A stretch of DNA of 64,000 bases from Hyphomicrobiales bacterium. Lineage in GTDB: Bacteria > Pseudomonadota > Alphaproteobacteria > Rhizobiales > Rhizobiaceae. The notes beneath the pieces were generated by a model. That model worked only from the letters and a program-made list of their open reading frames with translations, had not been told where the DNA came from and did not search any database. The translations under genes were made by a program, and so were the position numbers. Numbering within the stretch: the first letter of the stretch is position 1; every line of letters begins with the position of its first letter. This document shows, one piece after another, positions 56,668 through 64,000 of the stretch. The stretch covers positions 62,001 to 126,000 of the forward strand of contig UCCA01000014.1 of the NCBI GenBank assembly GCA_900470805.1, in the 5' to 3' direction.

Positions 56668-57276
56668 TCAGGCTGCCCGCTCGGGCGCCTTGGCGCCGGG
56701 GGCTTTCCAGCCGAGCAGCAGCCCCTTGACGGAGACGCCTTCGTCCAGACCCGGCCACCAGACGCCGGAGAATTCCAGTTCAACATCGGCGCGCGCTTCC
56801 GAGGTCGCGGCGGCCAGGAAAGGATACCACCACAGCGGCGTCCGGATCTGCCGCCCGTCCGCCAGTGTGACATAGAGGAATTCATCGTCGCAACGAGCGG
56901 CCACCGGGCGCTGTTCCACGTCCGCGGCGCCCAAGGCATGAAGCGCATCATTGATACGACCCTGCCAACCCGGCCCCATGCTGCGGAAGTAATCGACCAC
57001 GTCCTTGTCGAGCCGCAAACCAATGCGTTCCTTCACAGGCGCCTTTTGCGGACCACGCTTGCCACGCGCCTTCTCCAAGACCGCACCGAGTGTCGGCGTT
57101 TCCTGCAACGACAGGATCGCGACATCACCAGCGTCGCCGAAGGCGGGCACATCTTCACCGTGGGCGATCTCATATTCATCGAGCGAGACCAGACCCTTTT
57201 CGACATCGTCGAGCGTCGGGAGCGAACTACTCTTCGTCCCTCCGTCGCTCTTCGTAAATCTTCTGTTCGCGGTCAT
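56668..57276 (-). CDS. brnA: BrnA antitoxin fused to a DUF2442 domain
   Basis: A 202-residue protein. The BrnA part carries RGPQKAP (74-80), IGLRLDKDVVDYFR and GPGWQGRIN (101-109), the ribbon-helix-helix/tail pattern of BrnA antitoxins. After a short link, about residues 118-189 read as DUF2442: DEFLYVTLADGRQIRTPLWWYPFL and VWWPGLDEGVSVKGLLLG. DUF2442 normally occurs as a small stand-alone partner protein, so the fusion is unusual. It overlaps brnT by 50 bases and ends 43 bases before pheT. Confidence 0.85.
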   Translation of the reverse strand: MTANRRFTKSDGGTKSSSLPTLDDVEKGLVSLDEYEIAHGEDVPAFGDAGDVAILSLQETPTLGAVLEKARGKRGPQKAPVKERIGLRLDKDVVDYFRSMGPGWQGRINDALHALGAADVEQRPVAARCDDEFLYVTLADGRQIRTPLWWYPFLAAATSEARADVELEFSGVWWPGLDEGVSVKGLLLGWKAPGAKAPERAA

Positions 57277-57508
57277 TCATCTTCCTCAGCGATATAACTC
57301 GAACCCGGCCCTCTCTCGGGGTCCAGCAAAAACAGCAGAGAATGCCATCGAGCCGTCCATAGGAGTTGAAACGATCCTCTCCATAGTCTGCTCTCAGGTC
57401 CGGTACCGTGACGATGCTGTCGGGATCGAAGCGTTCGACGTCGGCGAAATCCAGCCCTCGGTGCTGGAGGGTGATCTGACGTTTATCCTCATCCCACTCC
57501 AGCTCCAT
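57227..57508 (-). CDS. brnT: BrnT toxin (RelE-like ribonuclease)
   Basis: A 93-residue protein starting MELEWDEDKRQ, with the BrnT pattern HRGLDFADVERF, then YGEDRFNSYGRLDG and the C-terminal RVRVISLRKMNDREQKIYEER (R-x-I-S-x-R-K). BrnT is a type II toxin that inhibits translation by RNA cleavage and is neutralised by BrnA. It begins 36 bases after the pheS stop. GC content is lower than in the pheST genes, suggesting acquisition. Confidence 0.88.
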   Translation of the reverse strand: MELEWDEDKRQITLQHRGLDFADVERFDPDSIVTVPDLRADYGEDRFNSYGRLDGILCCFCWTPREGRVRVISLRKMNDREQKIYEERRRDEE

Positions 57509-57544
57509 TCCTACCACACTCAGTTATTTGTGGCCACGATAAAC

Positions 57545-58627
57545 TCAGCTGCTCAGCCCGCCGAACAGCGTCGGCATATCCAGCGGGCGGAAACCGTAGT
57601 GGGTCGTCCAGCGGACATCGGCGTTGAAGAAGTCACGCAGATCCGGCATGCCGTATTTCAGCATGGCGATGCGGTCGAGGCCCATGCCCCAGGCAAAGCC
57701 CTGGTATTCGTCGGGATCGAGACCGCCGGCGCGCAGCACGTTCGGGTGAACCATGCCGCAGCCCAGGATCTCCATCCAGTCCGTGCCCTCGCCGAACTTG
57801 ACGATCGGGCCGGAGCGGTCGCACTGGATGTCGACCTCGAAGCTCGGCTCAGTGAAGGGGAAGAAGGACGGGCGGAAGCGCATGGTGACGCTGTCGACCT
57901 CGAAAAAGGTCTTGCAGAACTCTTCCAGCACCCAGCGAATGTTGGCGACATTGGCCTTCTTGTCGACGACGAGGCCTTCCACCTGATGGAACATCGGCGA
58001 ATGCGTCGCGTCACTGTCCTGGCGGTAGGTCTTGCCGGGGATGATGATGCGGATCGGCGGCTTCTGGGCTTCCATGGTGCGCACCTGCACCGGCGAGGTG
58101 TGGGTGCGCAGCACCTTGCGCTCGCCGTTCTCGTCCGGCTGGAAGAAGAAGGTGTCGTGCATCTCGCGGGCCGGGTGGCCCTCGGGGAAGTTCAGCGCCG
58201 TGAAGTTGTAGTAGTCGGTCTCGACGTCGGGACCTTCGGCGATCGAAAAGCCCATGTCGCCGAAGATCGCGGTGATCTCGTCGACGATCTGACTGATCGG
58301 GTGGATGCGGCCGCGTTCGGCGGGCGAGGAGCGCACCGGCAGCGAGACGTCGACGGTCTCGGCCTTCAGCCGCGCATCGATCGCCGCCTTCTTGAGATCG
58401 GCCTTGCGGGCGTTGATGGCGTCGGTGACGACAGTCTTCAGCGCGTTGATCTGGGCACCGCGGGTCTGGCGCTCTTCCGGGCTCATCGCGCCCAGCGTCT
58501 TCAGCAGCTCGGAGACGGAGCCCTTCTTGCCGAGCGCGGCGACGCGCACGGCCTCGATCGCGGGCTCGTCGCCTGCCGCGGCGACGTCGGACAGGAGTTG
58601 CTTTTCCAGGGTTACGAGTTCGGTCAT
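57545..58627 (-). CDS. pheS: Phenylalanine--tRNA ligase alpha subunit
   Basis: Catalytic subunit, 360 residues from ATG ([14 protein letters not shown]). N-terminal coiled-coil (about 1-90), then the class II core with motif 2 [10 protein letters not shown] and [16 protein letters not shown], and motif 3 near the end, [22 protein letters not shown]. Complete. The upstream kinase-like gene ends 37 bases away, so both may share a transcript. Confidence 0.97.
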   Translation of the reverse strand: MTELVTLEKQLLSDVAAAGDEPAIEAVRVAALGKKGSVSELLKTLGAMSPEERQTRGAQINALKTVVTDAINARKADLKKAAIDARLKAETVDVSLPVRSSPAERGRIHPISQIVDEITAIFGDMGFSIAEGPDVETDYYNFTALNFPEGHPAREMHDTFFFQPDENGERKVLRTHTSPVQVRTMEAQKPPIRIIIPGKTYRQDSDATHSPMFHQVEGLVVDKKANVANIRWVLEEFCKTFFEVDSVTMRFRPSFFPFTEPSFEVDIQCDRSGPIVKFGEGTDWMEILGCGMVHPNVLRAGGLDPDEYQGFAWGMGLDRIAMLKYGMPDLRDFFNADVRWTTHYGFRPLDMPTLFGGLSS

Positions 58628-58664
58628 GTTTTCCTGCCTTGAGGGCGCCATTCTTTGAACGGCA

Positions 58665-59501
58665 TCAGTCTTGTCGATAATTCACGAAAGCATGCACGAG
58701 ATAGCTGGTCGCCACGATGAAACGTCGCAGATCACTACCCATGTGCACGCGGCCAATCAACCGGGCAGTTGACAAAAACGCCCCGAGAAAGCCGGTAAGC
58801 TTGCGCAGTTCGGCAATTGCGGCTGGCGGCGCCACATCCGCCCAGGCGTGGTAGGCCCGGTCATGGGTGACGCGGCCGAGCTTGGCGCGGGTCGCCACCT
58901 GCAGGAACAGCAGCCAGATGTCGCGCGCCTGCGCGGTTTCGAGCGGCATCACCTTGTCCGGCTCTTCCTCGAAATCCATGAAACCGACGCGGCCATCCTT
59001 CAGGAACATGTCGCGCGGATAGGGCCGGCCGTGGCAGAGCGCCTTGGCGTGTAGCCGGCCGAGTTCGGCGGCGCAGTGGACGAGCATGTCGTCATGGGCT
59101 TGCGGATCGTGGTCACGGATTGCCCAGAGCCTGCTATCGACGGTGTCGCCGGCATCGCTGAAAACCACGGCGGAACCGGAGGAGTAGACGACGCGGGCGG
59201 TCGGCACGTCCTTTTCGGAGAACTGGGCGATGCGCCGGATTTCGCGCTGCGCCATGCCTTCGTCGGCCAACACCGGAGAAGGCCGCAGGAACGGCGCACG
59301 GATGAGGTTGGCGAGCATGCGCTGCAGCACCACCCAGCGCGGGGCGCGCTCGGTGCCGTAGCGCTTGATCCAGACGGCGCCGCTCGACAAGGCAACGCGC
59401 TCGACCCGCTTGGAGCCGCTCAGCAGCGCCGCCAGCAGGACGGGTACGTCTTCCTCGCGCAGGCCCTTGCCGGCTTTCAGATTATCGAAATCGTTCGCCA
59501 C
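58665..59501 (-). CDS. Kinase-like protein of the lipopolysaccharide/RIO-type kinase fold
   Basis: A 278-residue protein with protein-kinase-like motifs: AVWIKRYG (lysine of ATP binding), [18 protein letters not shown] (catalytic loop, HGRPYPRD) and [10 protein letters not shown] (metal-binding DFE in place of DFG). It resembles KdkA/RIO-like kinases that modify lipid A sugars or proteins. It lies between rplT and pheS and may be cotranscribed with pheS. Substrate unknown. Confidence 0.72.
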   Translation of the reverse strand: MANDFDNLKAGKGLREEDVPVLLAALLSGSKRVERVALSSGAVWIKRYGTERAPRWVVLQRMLANLIRAPFLRPSPVLADEGMAQREIRRIAQFSEKDVPTARVVYSSGSAVVFSDAGDTVDSRLWAIRDHDPQAHDDMLVHCAAELGRLHAKALCHGRPYPRDMFLKDGRVGFMDFEEEPDKVMPLETAQARDIWLLFLQVATRAKLGRVTHDRAYHAWADVAPPAAIAELRKLTGFLGAFLSTARLIGRVHMGSDLRRFIVATSYLVHAFVNYRQD

Positions 59502-59524
59502 GTCAGGGGCGTCCTCGTCCAGAT

Positions 59525-59567
59525 CAAAAACGAAGAAACCCGCGCAAGCCTGGCCAGCGCGGGTTTC
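59525..59567 (-). terminator. Intrinsic terminator of rpmI-rplT
   Basis: On the minus strand, GAAACCCGCGC / GCGCGGGTTTC pair with 11 bp of stem and an 11-base loop, followed by TTCGTTTTT. A clean intrinsic terminator 35 bases after rplT, before the kinase-like gene. Confidence 0.9.
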
Positions 59568-59601
59568 AAATCATCGAAACGAATGTTCTGAGAGCGCCGG
59601 C

Positions 59602-60006
59602 TTAGTTGACCGCTGCTTCAAACTCGTTCTTCGTGCCGGCATCCTTCAGGTACTCGAGCGCCTTCTTGGAGGCGGCAACGAGGGCACCGAATGCTTCCGG
59701 CTCATGGATTGCCATGTCGGACAGAACCTTACGGTCGACTTCGATGCCAGCCTTGTTCAGGCCGTCGATGAAGCGGCCGTAGGTCAGGCCGAATTCGCGC
59801 ACAGCAGCGTTGATACGCTGGATCCACAGGGCGCGGAAGTTGCGCTTGTTGATCTTGCGGTCGCGGTAAGCGTACTGCTTGGAACGGTCAACCGCAGCCT
59901 TTGCAGCGCGGATGGTGTTCTTGCGGCGGCCGTAGAAACCCTTGGCCTGCTTCAGAACCTTCTTATGCTTGGCGTGGGCGGTAACGCCTCTTTTTACACG
60001 TGCCAT
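59602..60006 (-). CDS. rplT: 50S ribosomal protein L20
   Basis: The 134-residue rRNA-binding protein needed early in 50S assembly. Starts [30 protein letters not shown], the conserved RNA-binding opening, and ends in a helical C-domain. It follows rpmI by 38 bases. L20 represses its own operon in E. coli by binding mRNA. Confidence 0.98.
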   Translation of the reverse strand: MARVKRGVTAHAKHKKVLKQAKGFYGRRKNTIRAAKAAVDRSKQYAYRDRKINKRNFRALWIQRINAAVREFGLTYGRFIDGLNKAGIEVDRKVLSDMAIHEPEAFGALVAASKKALEYLKDAGTKNEFEAAVN

Positions 60007-60044
60007 ATCATGATCTCCTTAATCTAAACGTTCGCGGAAAAGTC

Positions 60045-60248
60045 TTAGAGACCGTTCGGCAGGTAGTTCTTCACGACCTTGCGGCCATCTGGTTCTGCGA
60101 GAACCATGGTGCCACGTGCATCGCGAATGAACTTGTTGGAACGCTTGATCATGCCATGGCGCTTGCCAGCAGCTGCAGCCTTGACCTTGCCGGTGGCAGT
60201 GATCTTGAACCGCTTCTTGGCAGAGGACTTCGTCTTCATCTTGGGCAT
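60045..60248 (-). CDS. rpmI: 50S ribosomal protein L35
   Basis: A 67-residue basic protein starting [23 protein letters not shown], complete. ATG at 60248 follows GGAG. It is 38 bases upstream of rplT. A 17-bp spaced promoter lies about 190 bases before it, giving a long leader. Confidence 0.97.
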   Translation of the reverse strand: MPKMKTKSSAKKRFKITATGKVKAAAAGKRHGMIKRSNKFIRDARGTMVLAEPDGRKVVKNYLPNGL

Positions 60249-60446
60249 TTTGCTACTCCGTTTCTGATCTCCCACATACCCTCAAAGAGGCGCGCTTCAA
60301 AAGAAGCCTTCTCGCGATGCCCGGTTTCCCAGTCGTCGCAACAAGCTGCGGGAGCGTTTGTTGTTGATCTGCGGCTCCGGTGATGAACCGTTCCGCAAGC
60401 ATTCGAAACTGCCACGGCATGCCCTGCCGGTCAGTTCGGACGCGCG

Positions 60447-60475
60447 CTTATAACCGCAGCGTCATGAAAGTGCAA
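60447..60475 (-). promoter_or_regulatory. Sigma-70-type promoter for rpmI-rplT
   Basis: On the minus strand TTGCAC (60470-60475), 17 bases, TATAAG (60447-60452). Both boxes and spacing agree well with the consensus. The transcript should start near 60440, about 190 bases before the rpmI start codon. Confidence 0.75.
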
Positions 60476-60540
60476 CGGGGCGGCGAAGGAATCTTCGCGG
60501 CAGGCTCCAGCAGGGCCCATTCAGCCCTGCCCCAAATACA

Positions 60541-60564
60541 AAAGCCGCCCTTGCGGACGGCTTT
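60541..60564 (-). terminator. Terminator after infC
   Basis: On the minus strand AAAGCCGTCCGC pairs with GGGCGGCTTT around a short AA loop, followed by TTGTATTT, 36 bases after the infC stop. It would separate infC from rpmI-rplT transcription. Confidence 0.8.
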
Positions 60565-60599
60565 GATACGGACAGTGGCGACGCGCCTCGGTTTTCACC

Positions 60600-61136
60600 T
60601 TACTTGGGCGCGAGCACCATCATCATCTGGCGGCCTTCGAGCTTGGGCTCGGCTTCGACCTTGGCATATTCAAGCGTATCGGACTTGACCTGCTGCAGAA
60701 GCTTCATGCCAAGTTCCTGGTGGGCCATTTCGCGGCCACGGAACTTCAGCGTCACCTTGACCTTGTCGCCTTCTTCGAAGAAGCGACCCATCGCCTTCAT
60801 CTTCACCTCATAGTCATGGGTGTCGATGTTCGGACGCATCTTGATTTCTTTGACTTCGACGATCTTCTGCTTCTTGCGCGCCTCGGCGGCCTTCTTCTGG
60901 TTGGCGTATTTCAGCTTGCCCAGATCGAGGATCTTGCACACAGGCGGTTCGGCATTGGGGGAGATCTCCACCAGGTCGAGACCGGCTTCTTCAGCCATCT
61001 TCAACGCCTGTTCGGTCGCCACTACACCTAAATTCTGTCCTTCAGCATCGATCAGCTGAACTTTGGGAATGCGAATGTCCCTGTTCGAGCGCGGCCCGTC
61101 CTTCACAGGCGCGTCGTTTTTAAAAGGTCTGCGAAT
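60600..61136 (-). CDS. infC: Translation initiation factor IF-3, AUU start
   Basis: A 178-residue protein from the ATT at 61136-61134: reads [18 protein letters not shown] and then [27 protein letters not shown] ribosome site is eight bases upstream, whereas the first ATG/GTG is the GTG at 61106, which has none. IF-3 genes are known for this AUU start, which lets IF-3 repress its own translation. N-domain, linker and C-domain are complete. Confidence 0.95.
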   Translation of the reverse strand: MRRPFKNDAPVKDGPRSNRDIRIPKVQLIDAEGQNLGVVATEQALKMAEEAGLDLVEISPNAEPPVCKILDLGKLKYANQKKAAEARKKQKIVEVKEIKMRPNIDTHDYEVKMKAMGRFFEEGDKVKVTLKFRGREMAHQELGMKLLQQVKSDTLEYAKVEAEPKLEGRQMMMVLAPK

Positions 61137-61313
61137 GGTCGTATTCTCCTCGCGTTGTTTCGGATTGCTGCAGCGGGTTGCCTCCCTATATGGGGTGCAA
61201 ACCTAGTTTCGCCATCGCTGCGGCCAAGTCATTAGCACGCTTTAGACGAAAAATCACCTGCTGTCAGCCTCTCAAGAATCTGTTTTATAGGCGAAAACAT
61301 CAGGAGTTCCGCC

Positions 61314-62114
61314 ATGTCCGACGCCAATCGCGCCCTTTCCCATCAATTCCTCACCGTCGGCGACGGGCCGGCCGCACGCGAGATCGCCTATATCAAACGC
61401 GACCGCGCGGACGCGACCAACGGACCCATGCTCGTCTGGCTGTCCGGCTACCGGTCCGACATGAGCGGCAGCAAGGCTGTCGAGCTCGACCGGATGGCTG
61501 ACGAGGCCGGGCTTGCCTGCCTGCGGCTCGACTACTCCGGCCACGGCCTTTCCGGCGGCGCATTCCGCGAGGGAACGATTTCGCGCTGGCTCGAGGAGGC
61601 GCTGGCCGTCATCCTTCACGTCGCGCCGGAGCGGATCATCCTGGTCGGTTCGTCGATGGGCGGCTGGATCGCGCTCAGGCTGGCGCAGGAGCTCGGCAAG
61701 ATCACGGGCGCGCCAAAACTCGACGGCATGGTGTTGATCGCGCCGGCGCCTGACTTCACCAAGGAACTGATCGAGCCGAACCTCAGCGACAAGGAAAAGG
61801 CCTCGCTGGCCGAACGCGGCTTCTTCGAGGAGCATTCGGACTACAGCCCCGAGCCCAACATCTTCACCCGCGACCTGATCGACGACGGGCGGCGGAACCT
61901 GGTTCTGACGGGCATGATCGAGACCGGATGCCCGGTCCATATCCTGCAGGGCATGCAGGACCCCGACGTGCCCTACAGCCACGCGATGACGCTGGTGGAG
62001 CACCTTCCGGCCGATGACGTGGTGCTGACATTTATTCGTGATGGCGACCACCGCCTGTCGCGTCCACAGGACATCGAGCGCATGCTTGCTGCGGTGAAAA
62101 CACTGGTCCGCTAA
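61314..62114 (+). CDS. Alpha/beta hydrolase, ABHD10-like
   Basis: A 266-residue serine hydrolase. Nucleophile S114 in LVGSSMGGWIAL, acid D216 (LQGMQDPDVP) and H246 (DGDHRLSRP) form the triad. SGYRSDMSGSKAVELD and LDYSGHGLSGG are as in mitochondrial ABHD10, an acyl-glucuronidase/depalmitoylase. It faces away from infC. Substrate unknown in bacteria. Confidence 0.88.
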   Translation: MSDANRALSHQFLTVGDGPAAREIAYIKRDRADATNGPMLVWLSGYRSDMSGSKAVELDRMADEAGLACLRLDYSGHGLSGGAFREGTISRWLEEALAVILHVAPERIILVGSSMGGWIALRLAQELGKITGAPKLDGMVLIAPAPDFTKELIEPNLSDKEKASLAERGFFEEHSDYSPEPNIFTRDLIDDGRRNLVLTGMIETGCPVHILQGMQDPDVPYSHAMTLVEHLPADDVVLTFIRDGDHRLSRPQDIERMLAAVKTLVR

Positions 62115-62261
62115 GGCGCTCCACAGGAATTCATCGCGATTTCAATCACTTGTGGACGATGACATTCATCCACCGAGACGGCGACGCATGCCGCGTCGTC
62201 GCAAATCCTAACGGATTTTAACTATGTTCGGCGCTTCTGCGCCCCTCGTCATAAGTAGTGA

Positions 62262-62299
62262 TTGACTCCGCGCGCCCCTGTCCGTTAACTTTTTGTTAA
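62262..62299 (+). promoter_or_regulatory. CtrA box and promoter before the cysteine proteinase gene
   Basis: TTAA-N7-TTAA (62285-62299) is an exact match to the alphaproteobacterial CtrA full site. A TTGACT hexamer (62262-62267) sits 17 bases before TTAACT (62285-62290), so the CtrA site overlaps the -10 region. ATG follows at 62318. CtrA overlapping -10 usually means repression, though the effect cannot be told. Confidence 0.75.
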
Positions 62300-62317
62300 T
62301 AATTCAAGGGCGATGCG

Positions 62318-62929
62318 ATGACTTTGGGCGTGCGGATCAAGGGTTTCCTGGTGGCCATGACGGCCATGTTTGCAATGTCGACAGCCGCGACCCCGGCGTC
62401 GACGAACACGCTTTCGATGGTCACCGGCGCGGCGACGTCGCAGCCGATCGGCCACTACGAGTTCTGCCAGACGCACCGTGACGAATGCGGCGCCAACCGC
62501 AGCGCATCGGCGCTCGACATGACCGACGCCAAGTGGGAGCTCGTCCGCTTCGTCAACAACCTCGTCAACACCACGATCATTCCGGAAACGGACAAGGAAA
62601 TCTACGGCAAGGACGAAGTCTGGGCCTACCCGACGACGGCAGGCGACTGCGAGGACTTCGCCCTTCTGAAGCGCCGCATCCTGATCCAGCGCGGAATTTC
62701 GCCGGCTAATCTGTTGATGACCGTCGTGCGCAAGCCCGATGGCGAAGGCCACGCGATCCTGACGCTGCGCACCACGCGCGGCGACTTCATCCTCGACAAC
62801 CTGGCCTCCACGGTGAAGCCCTGGTTCGACACCCCCTACTCCTTCATCAAGCGCCAATCGAGCGCCAATGCCGGCCGCTGGGTGACGATCGAGAACGGCC
62901 GCGACGTGCTGGTCGGCGCGCTGAAGTAG
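62318..62929 (+). CDS. Bacterial transglutaminase-like cysteine proteinase (BTLCP)
   Basis: A 203-residue exported protein. Signal region MTLGVRIKGFLVAMTAMFAMSTAATPA, mature part with the triad C111 (TTAGDCEDFALLKR), H145 (GEGHAILTL) and D160 (FILDNL). This is the BTLCP/DUF920 family (LapG-like relatives). LapG cleaves surface adhesins, so a role in surface attachment is possible but not shown; no lapD gene is nearby. Confidence 0.88.
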   Translation: MTLGVRIKGFLVAMTAMFAMSTAATPASTNTLSMVTGAATSQPIGHYEFCQTHRDECGANRSASALDMTDAKWELVRFVNNLVNTTIIPETDKEIYGKDEVWAYPTTAGDCEDFALLKRRILIQRGISPANLLMTVVRKPDGEGHAILTLRTTRGDFILDNLASTVKPWFDTPYSFIKRQSSANAGRWVTIENGRDVLVGALK

Positions 62930-63004
62930 GGATACTAAGGGCGGCGGGATGTTCTCGCCGCGTCCACTCAACATCTCTGCGTGGCGAAAGCAGAACAACA
63001 TGCA

Positions 63005-63049
63005 CCCTCATTCCTGTGCCCAGACTTCGTCCGGGCACAGGAATGAGGG
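63005..63049. terminator. Long perfect inverted repeat between convergent genes
   Basis: CCCTCATTCCTGTGCCC and GGGCACAGGAATGAGGG, 17-bp perfect arms with an 11-base loop, sit between the BTLCP gene and mbfA. It is likely a bidirectional terminator. The core CACAGGAATGAGG resembles the end of the repeat at 53.9-54.0 kb, so it may be a repeat fragment. Confidence 0.7.
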
Positions 63050-63090
63050 AAGTTGTTGGCACTGCCCGCAAAAATCCCTTAGATCGCTCC

Positions 63091-63999
63091 TCACCCACTC
63101 CCAATCAATATCCCCGCACCAAGCACCAGCCCACCGCCGACCACCACCTGAAACGCGGCGCGCAAGAACGGCGTGTCCATGAAGCGGTTCTGGATGAAGG
63201 CGATGGCCCAGAGTTCGAAGATGGCGATGATGACGGCAAGTGTCGTCGCGGTCCAGAAGTCGGCGATCAGGTAGGGCAGCGTGTGGCCGAGGCCGCCGAG
63301 CGCCGTCATGATGCCGCAGGACAGGCCGCGCTTGATCGGCGAGCCGCGGCCGGAGATCTTGCCGTCGTCATGGGCGGCTTCGGTGAAGCCCATGGAAATG
63401 CCGGCGCCGACCGACGCCGAGAGGCCGACCAGGAATGTCTGCCAGGTATCCTGGGTGGCGAAGGCGGCGGCGAAGATGGGCGCCAGCGTCGAAACCGAGC
63501 CATCCATCAGGCCGGCAAGGCCCGGCTGCACGTAAGTCAGCACGAACTGCCGCCGGCTCTTCTGGTCCTCTTCCTCGCGGATTTCCGCGGGCGCATGCTT
63601 GTCGCCCAGCATGCGGGTGATGTCTTCGTGGCCTTGTTCGGCAAGCGCGAGATCGCCGAGCAACTGGCGGGTCGCAGCGTCGCTGACGCGACCGGCGGCC
63701 TCGATGTAGAAACGGTAGGCCTGACTCTCCATCGCTTCCGCCTCGGCGCGGATCTTCTCCAGCGACAGGTTGGCTCGCAGCCAATCTGGCTTGCGCTCGT
63801 AAAAACCGCGCACATGCTCGCGGCGGATCAGCGTGATGCGCTCGCCGAAGCGCTGCCTATAGAGCGCGATCAGCGAGTTTCGATGAGTGTTTTCGACTTC
63901 CGCCATGTCCTCGAAAACCTTCGCCGACGCCGGATAGTCGGCGCGCAGCCGATCAGCGTAGGCGAAATAGATACGGGCGTCATCCTCCTCGGAGCCGAT
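63091..63999 (-). CDS. mbfA: MbfA-type rubrerythrin-VIT1 iron exporter, N-terminus cut by right edge
   Basis: Partial protein, 303 residues in view; the frame stays open to the window edge. The N-terminal ferritin-like domain (about visible residues 1-150) has EEDDARIYFAYADRL, EVENTHR and a second ESQAYRFYIEAA / LALAEQGHEDI set of E/H residues for a di-iron site. The C-terminal VIT1/CCC1 membrane domain follows, with GLAGLMDGSVSTLAPIF and HTLPYL. MbfA exports iron and protects rhizobia from iron stress, and is known to be under Irr control. The upstream region lies outside the window. Confidence 0.88.
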   Translation of the reverse strand: MGSEEDDARIYFAYADRLRADYPASAKVFEDMAEVENTHRNSLIALYRQRFGERITLIRREHVRGFYERKPDWLRANLSLEKIRAEAEAMESQAYRFYIEAAGRVSDAATRQLLGDLALAEQGHEDITRMLGDKHAPAEIREEEDQKSRRQFVLTYVQPGLAGLMDGSVSTLAPIFAAAFATQDTWQTFLVGLSASVGAGISMGFTEAAHDDGKISGRGSPIKRGLSCGIMTALGGLGHTLPYLIADFWTATTLAVIIAIFELWAIAFIQNRFMDTPFLRAAFQVVVGGGLVLGAGILIGSG

Positions 64000-64000
64000 G

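Larger units (their letters stand above)
60249..60599 (-). other. infC-rpmI spacer: promoter and long rpmI leader
   Basis: 351 bases without a gene. It contains a hairpin terminator after infC (60541-60564), a promoter (60447-60475, minus strand) and a leader of about 190 bases before rpmI. The leader has pairing segments such as GCGGAACGGTTC/CCGGAGCCGC, so RNA structure could be involved, perhaps for L20 autoregulation as in other bacteria; not shown. Confidence 0.7.

Overview
The window is a GC-rich, gene-dense stretch of alphaproteobacterial chromosome, almost certainly from a member of the Rhizobiaceae (Rhizobium or a close relative). The reasons are a PmtA-type phospholipid N-methyltransferase, an MbfA-type rubrerythrin/VIT1 protein, the infC / rpmI-rplT / pheS-pheT neighbourhood, a ugpBAEC operon with a PHO box, a full CtrA box, and two kinds of intergenic palindromic repeat that resemble those I know from rhizobial genomes. 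No rRNA, tRNA, CRISPR array, insertion sequence or prophage was found. Most of it is core chromosome with a few small accessory insertions.

Layout. 1-4.9 kb: cysK (cut by the left edge), a small monooxygenase-like protein, a YifB/ComM AAA protein, a palindromic repeat, gshB and a cupin protein. 5.0-9.3 kb: ugpBAEC, on the minus strand, for glycerol-3-phosphate import, preceded by a PHO box and carrying a strong hairpin between ugpB and ugpA. 9.4-15.5 kb: yraN, rsmI, dnaN, pmtA, a histidine phosphatase, pyrF, a DUF1330 protein and an NDUFA9-like reductase. 15.7-22.1 kb: a 50-residue secreted peptide, uppP, a GST, queG with a reductase, an RlpA-type protein and an RsmB/NOP RNA methyltransferase. 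22.1-28 kb: an HPP membrane protein diverging from an imelysin / di-heme oxidase / imelysin / DUF1513 operon with an Irr-box-like promoter element. 28-33.9 kb: DUF2252, TspO, thioesterase, MTA/SAH nucleosidase, guaA, a VapBC-type toxin-antitoxin pair and ogt.

34-43 kb: a GT4 glycosyltransferase, a 2H phosphoesterase, an M14-like hydrolase, an ArsC-like protein, a YbaK deacylase, an M29 aminopeptidase, a DMT transporter diverging from a MarR regulator across an 18-bp perfect palindrome, and xseA. 43-50 kb: an orphan protein resembling a phage/gene-transfer-agent head-spike base protein, a GT-C-like membrane protein, a GT2 plus GtrA pair, a MocA-type oxidoreductase, an aldo/keto reductase, a GNAT protein and a degenerate M15-like protein. 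50-54 kb: a DUF892 protein, a LysR gene diverging from a second aldo/keto reductase, small proteins and a second palindromic repeat. 54-61 kb: translation genes pheT, pheS, rplT, rpmI and infC; a BrnT toxin and a BrnA-DUF2442 fusion sit between pheS and pheT. 61-64 kb: an ABHD10-like hydrolase, a transglutaminase-like cysteine proteinase behind a CtrA box, and mbfA running off the right edge.

The points most worth following are the toxin-antitoxin cassette inside pheST with its unusual antitoxin fusion, the orphan spike-base protein, the iron-linked imelysin operon with its candidate ICE element, the CtrA box before the cysteine proteinase gene, the MarR operator, and the long rpmI leader.
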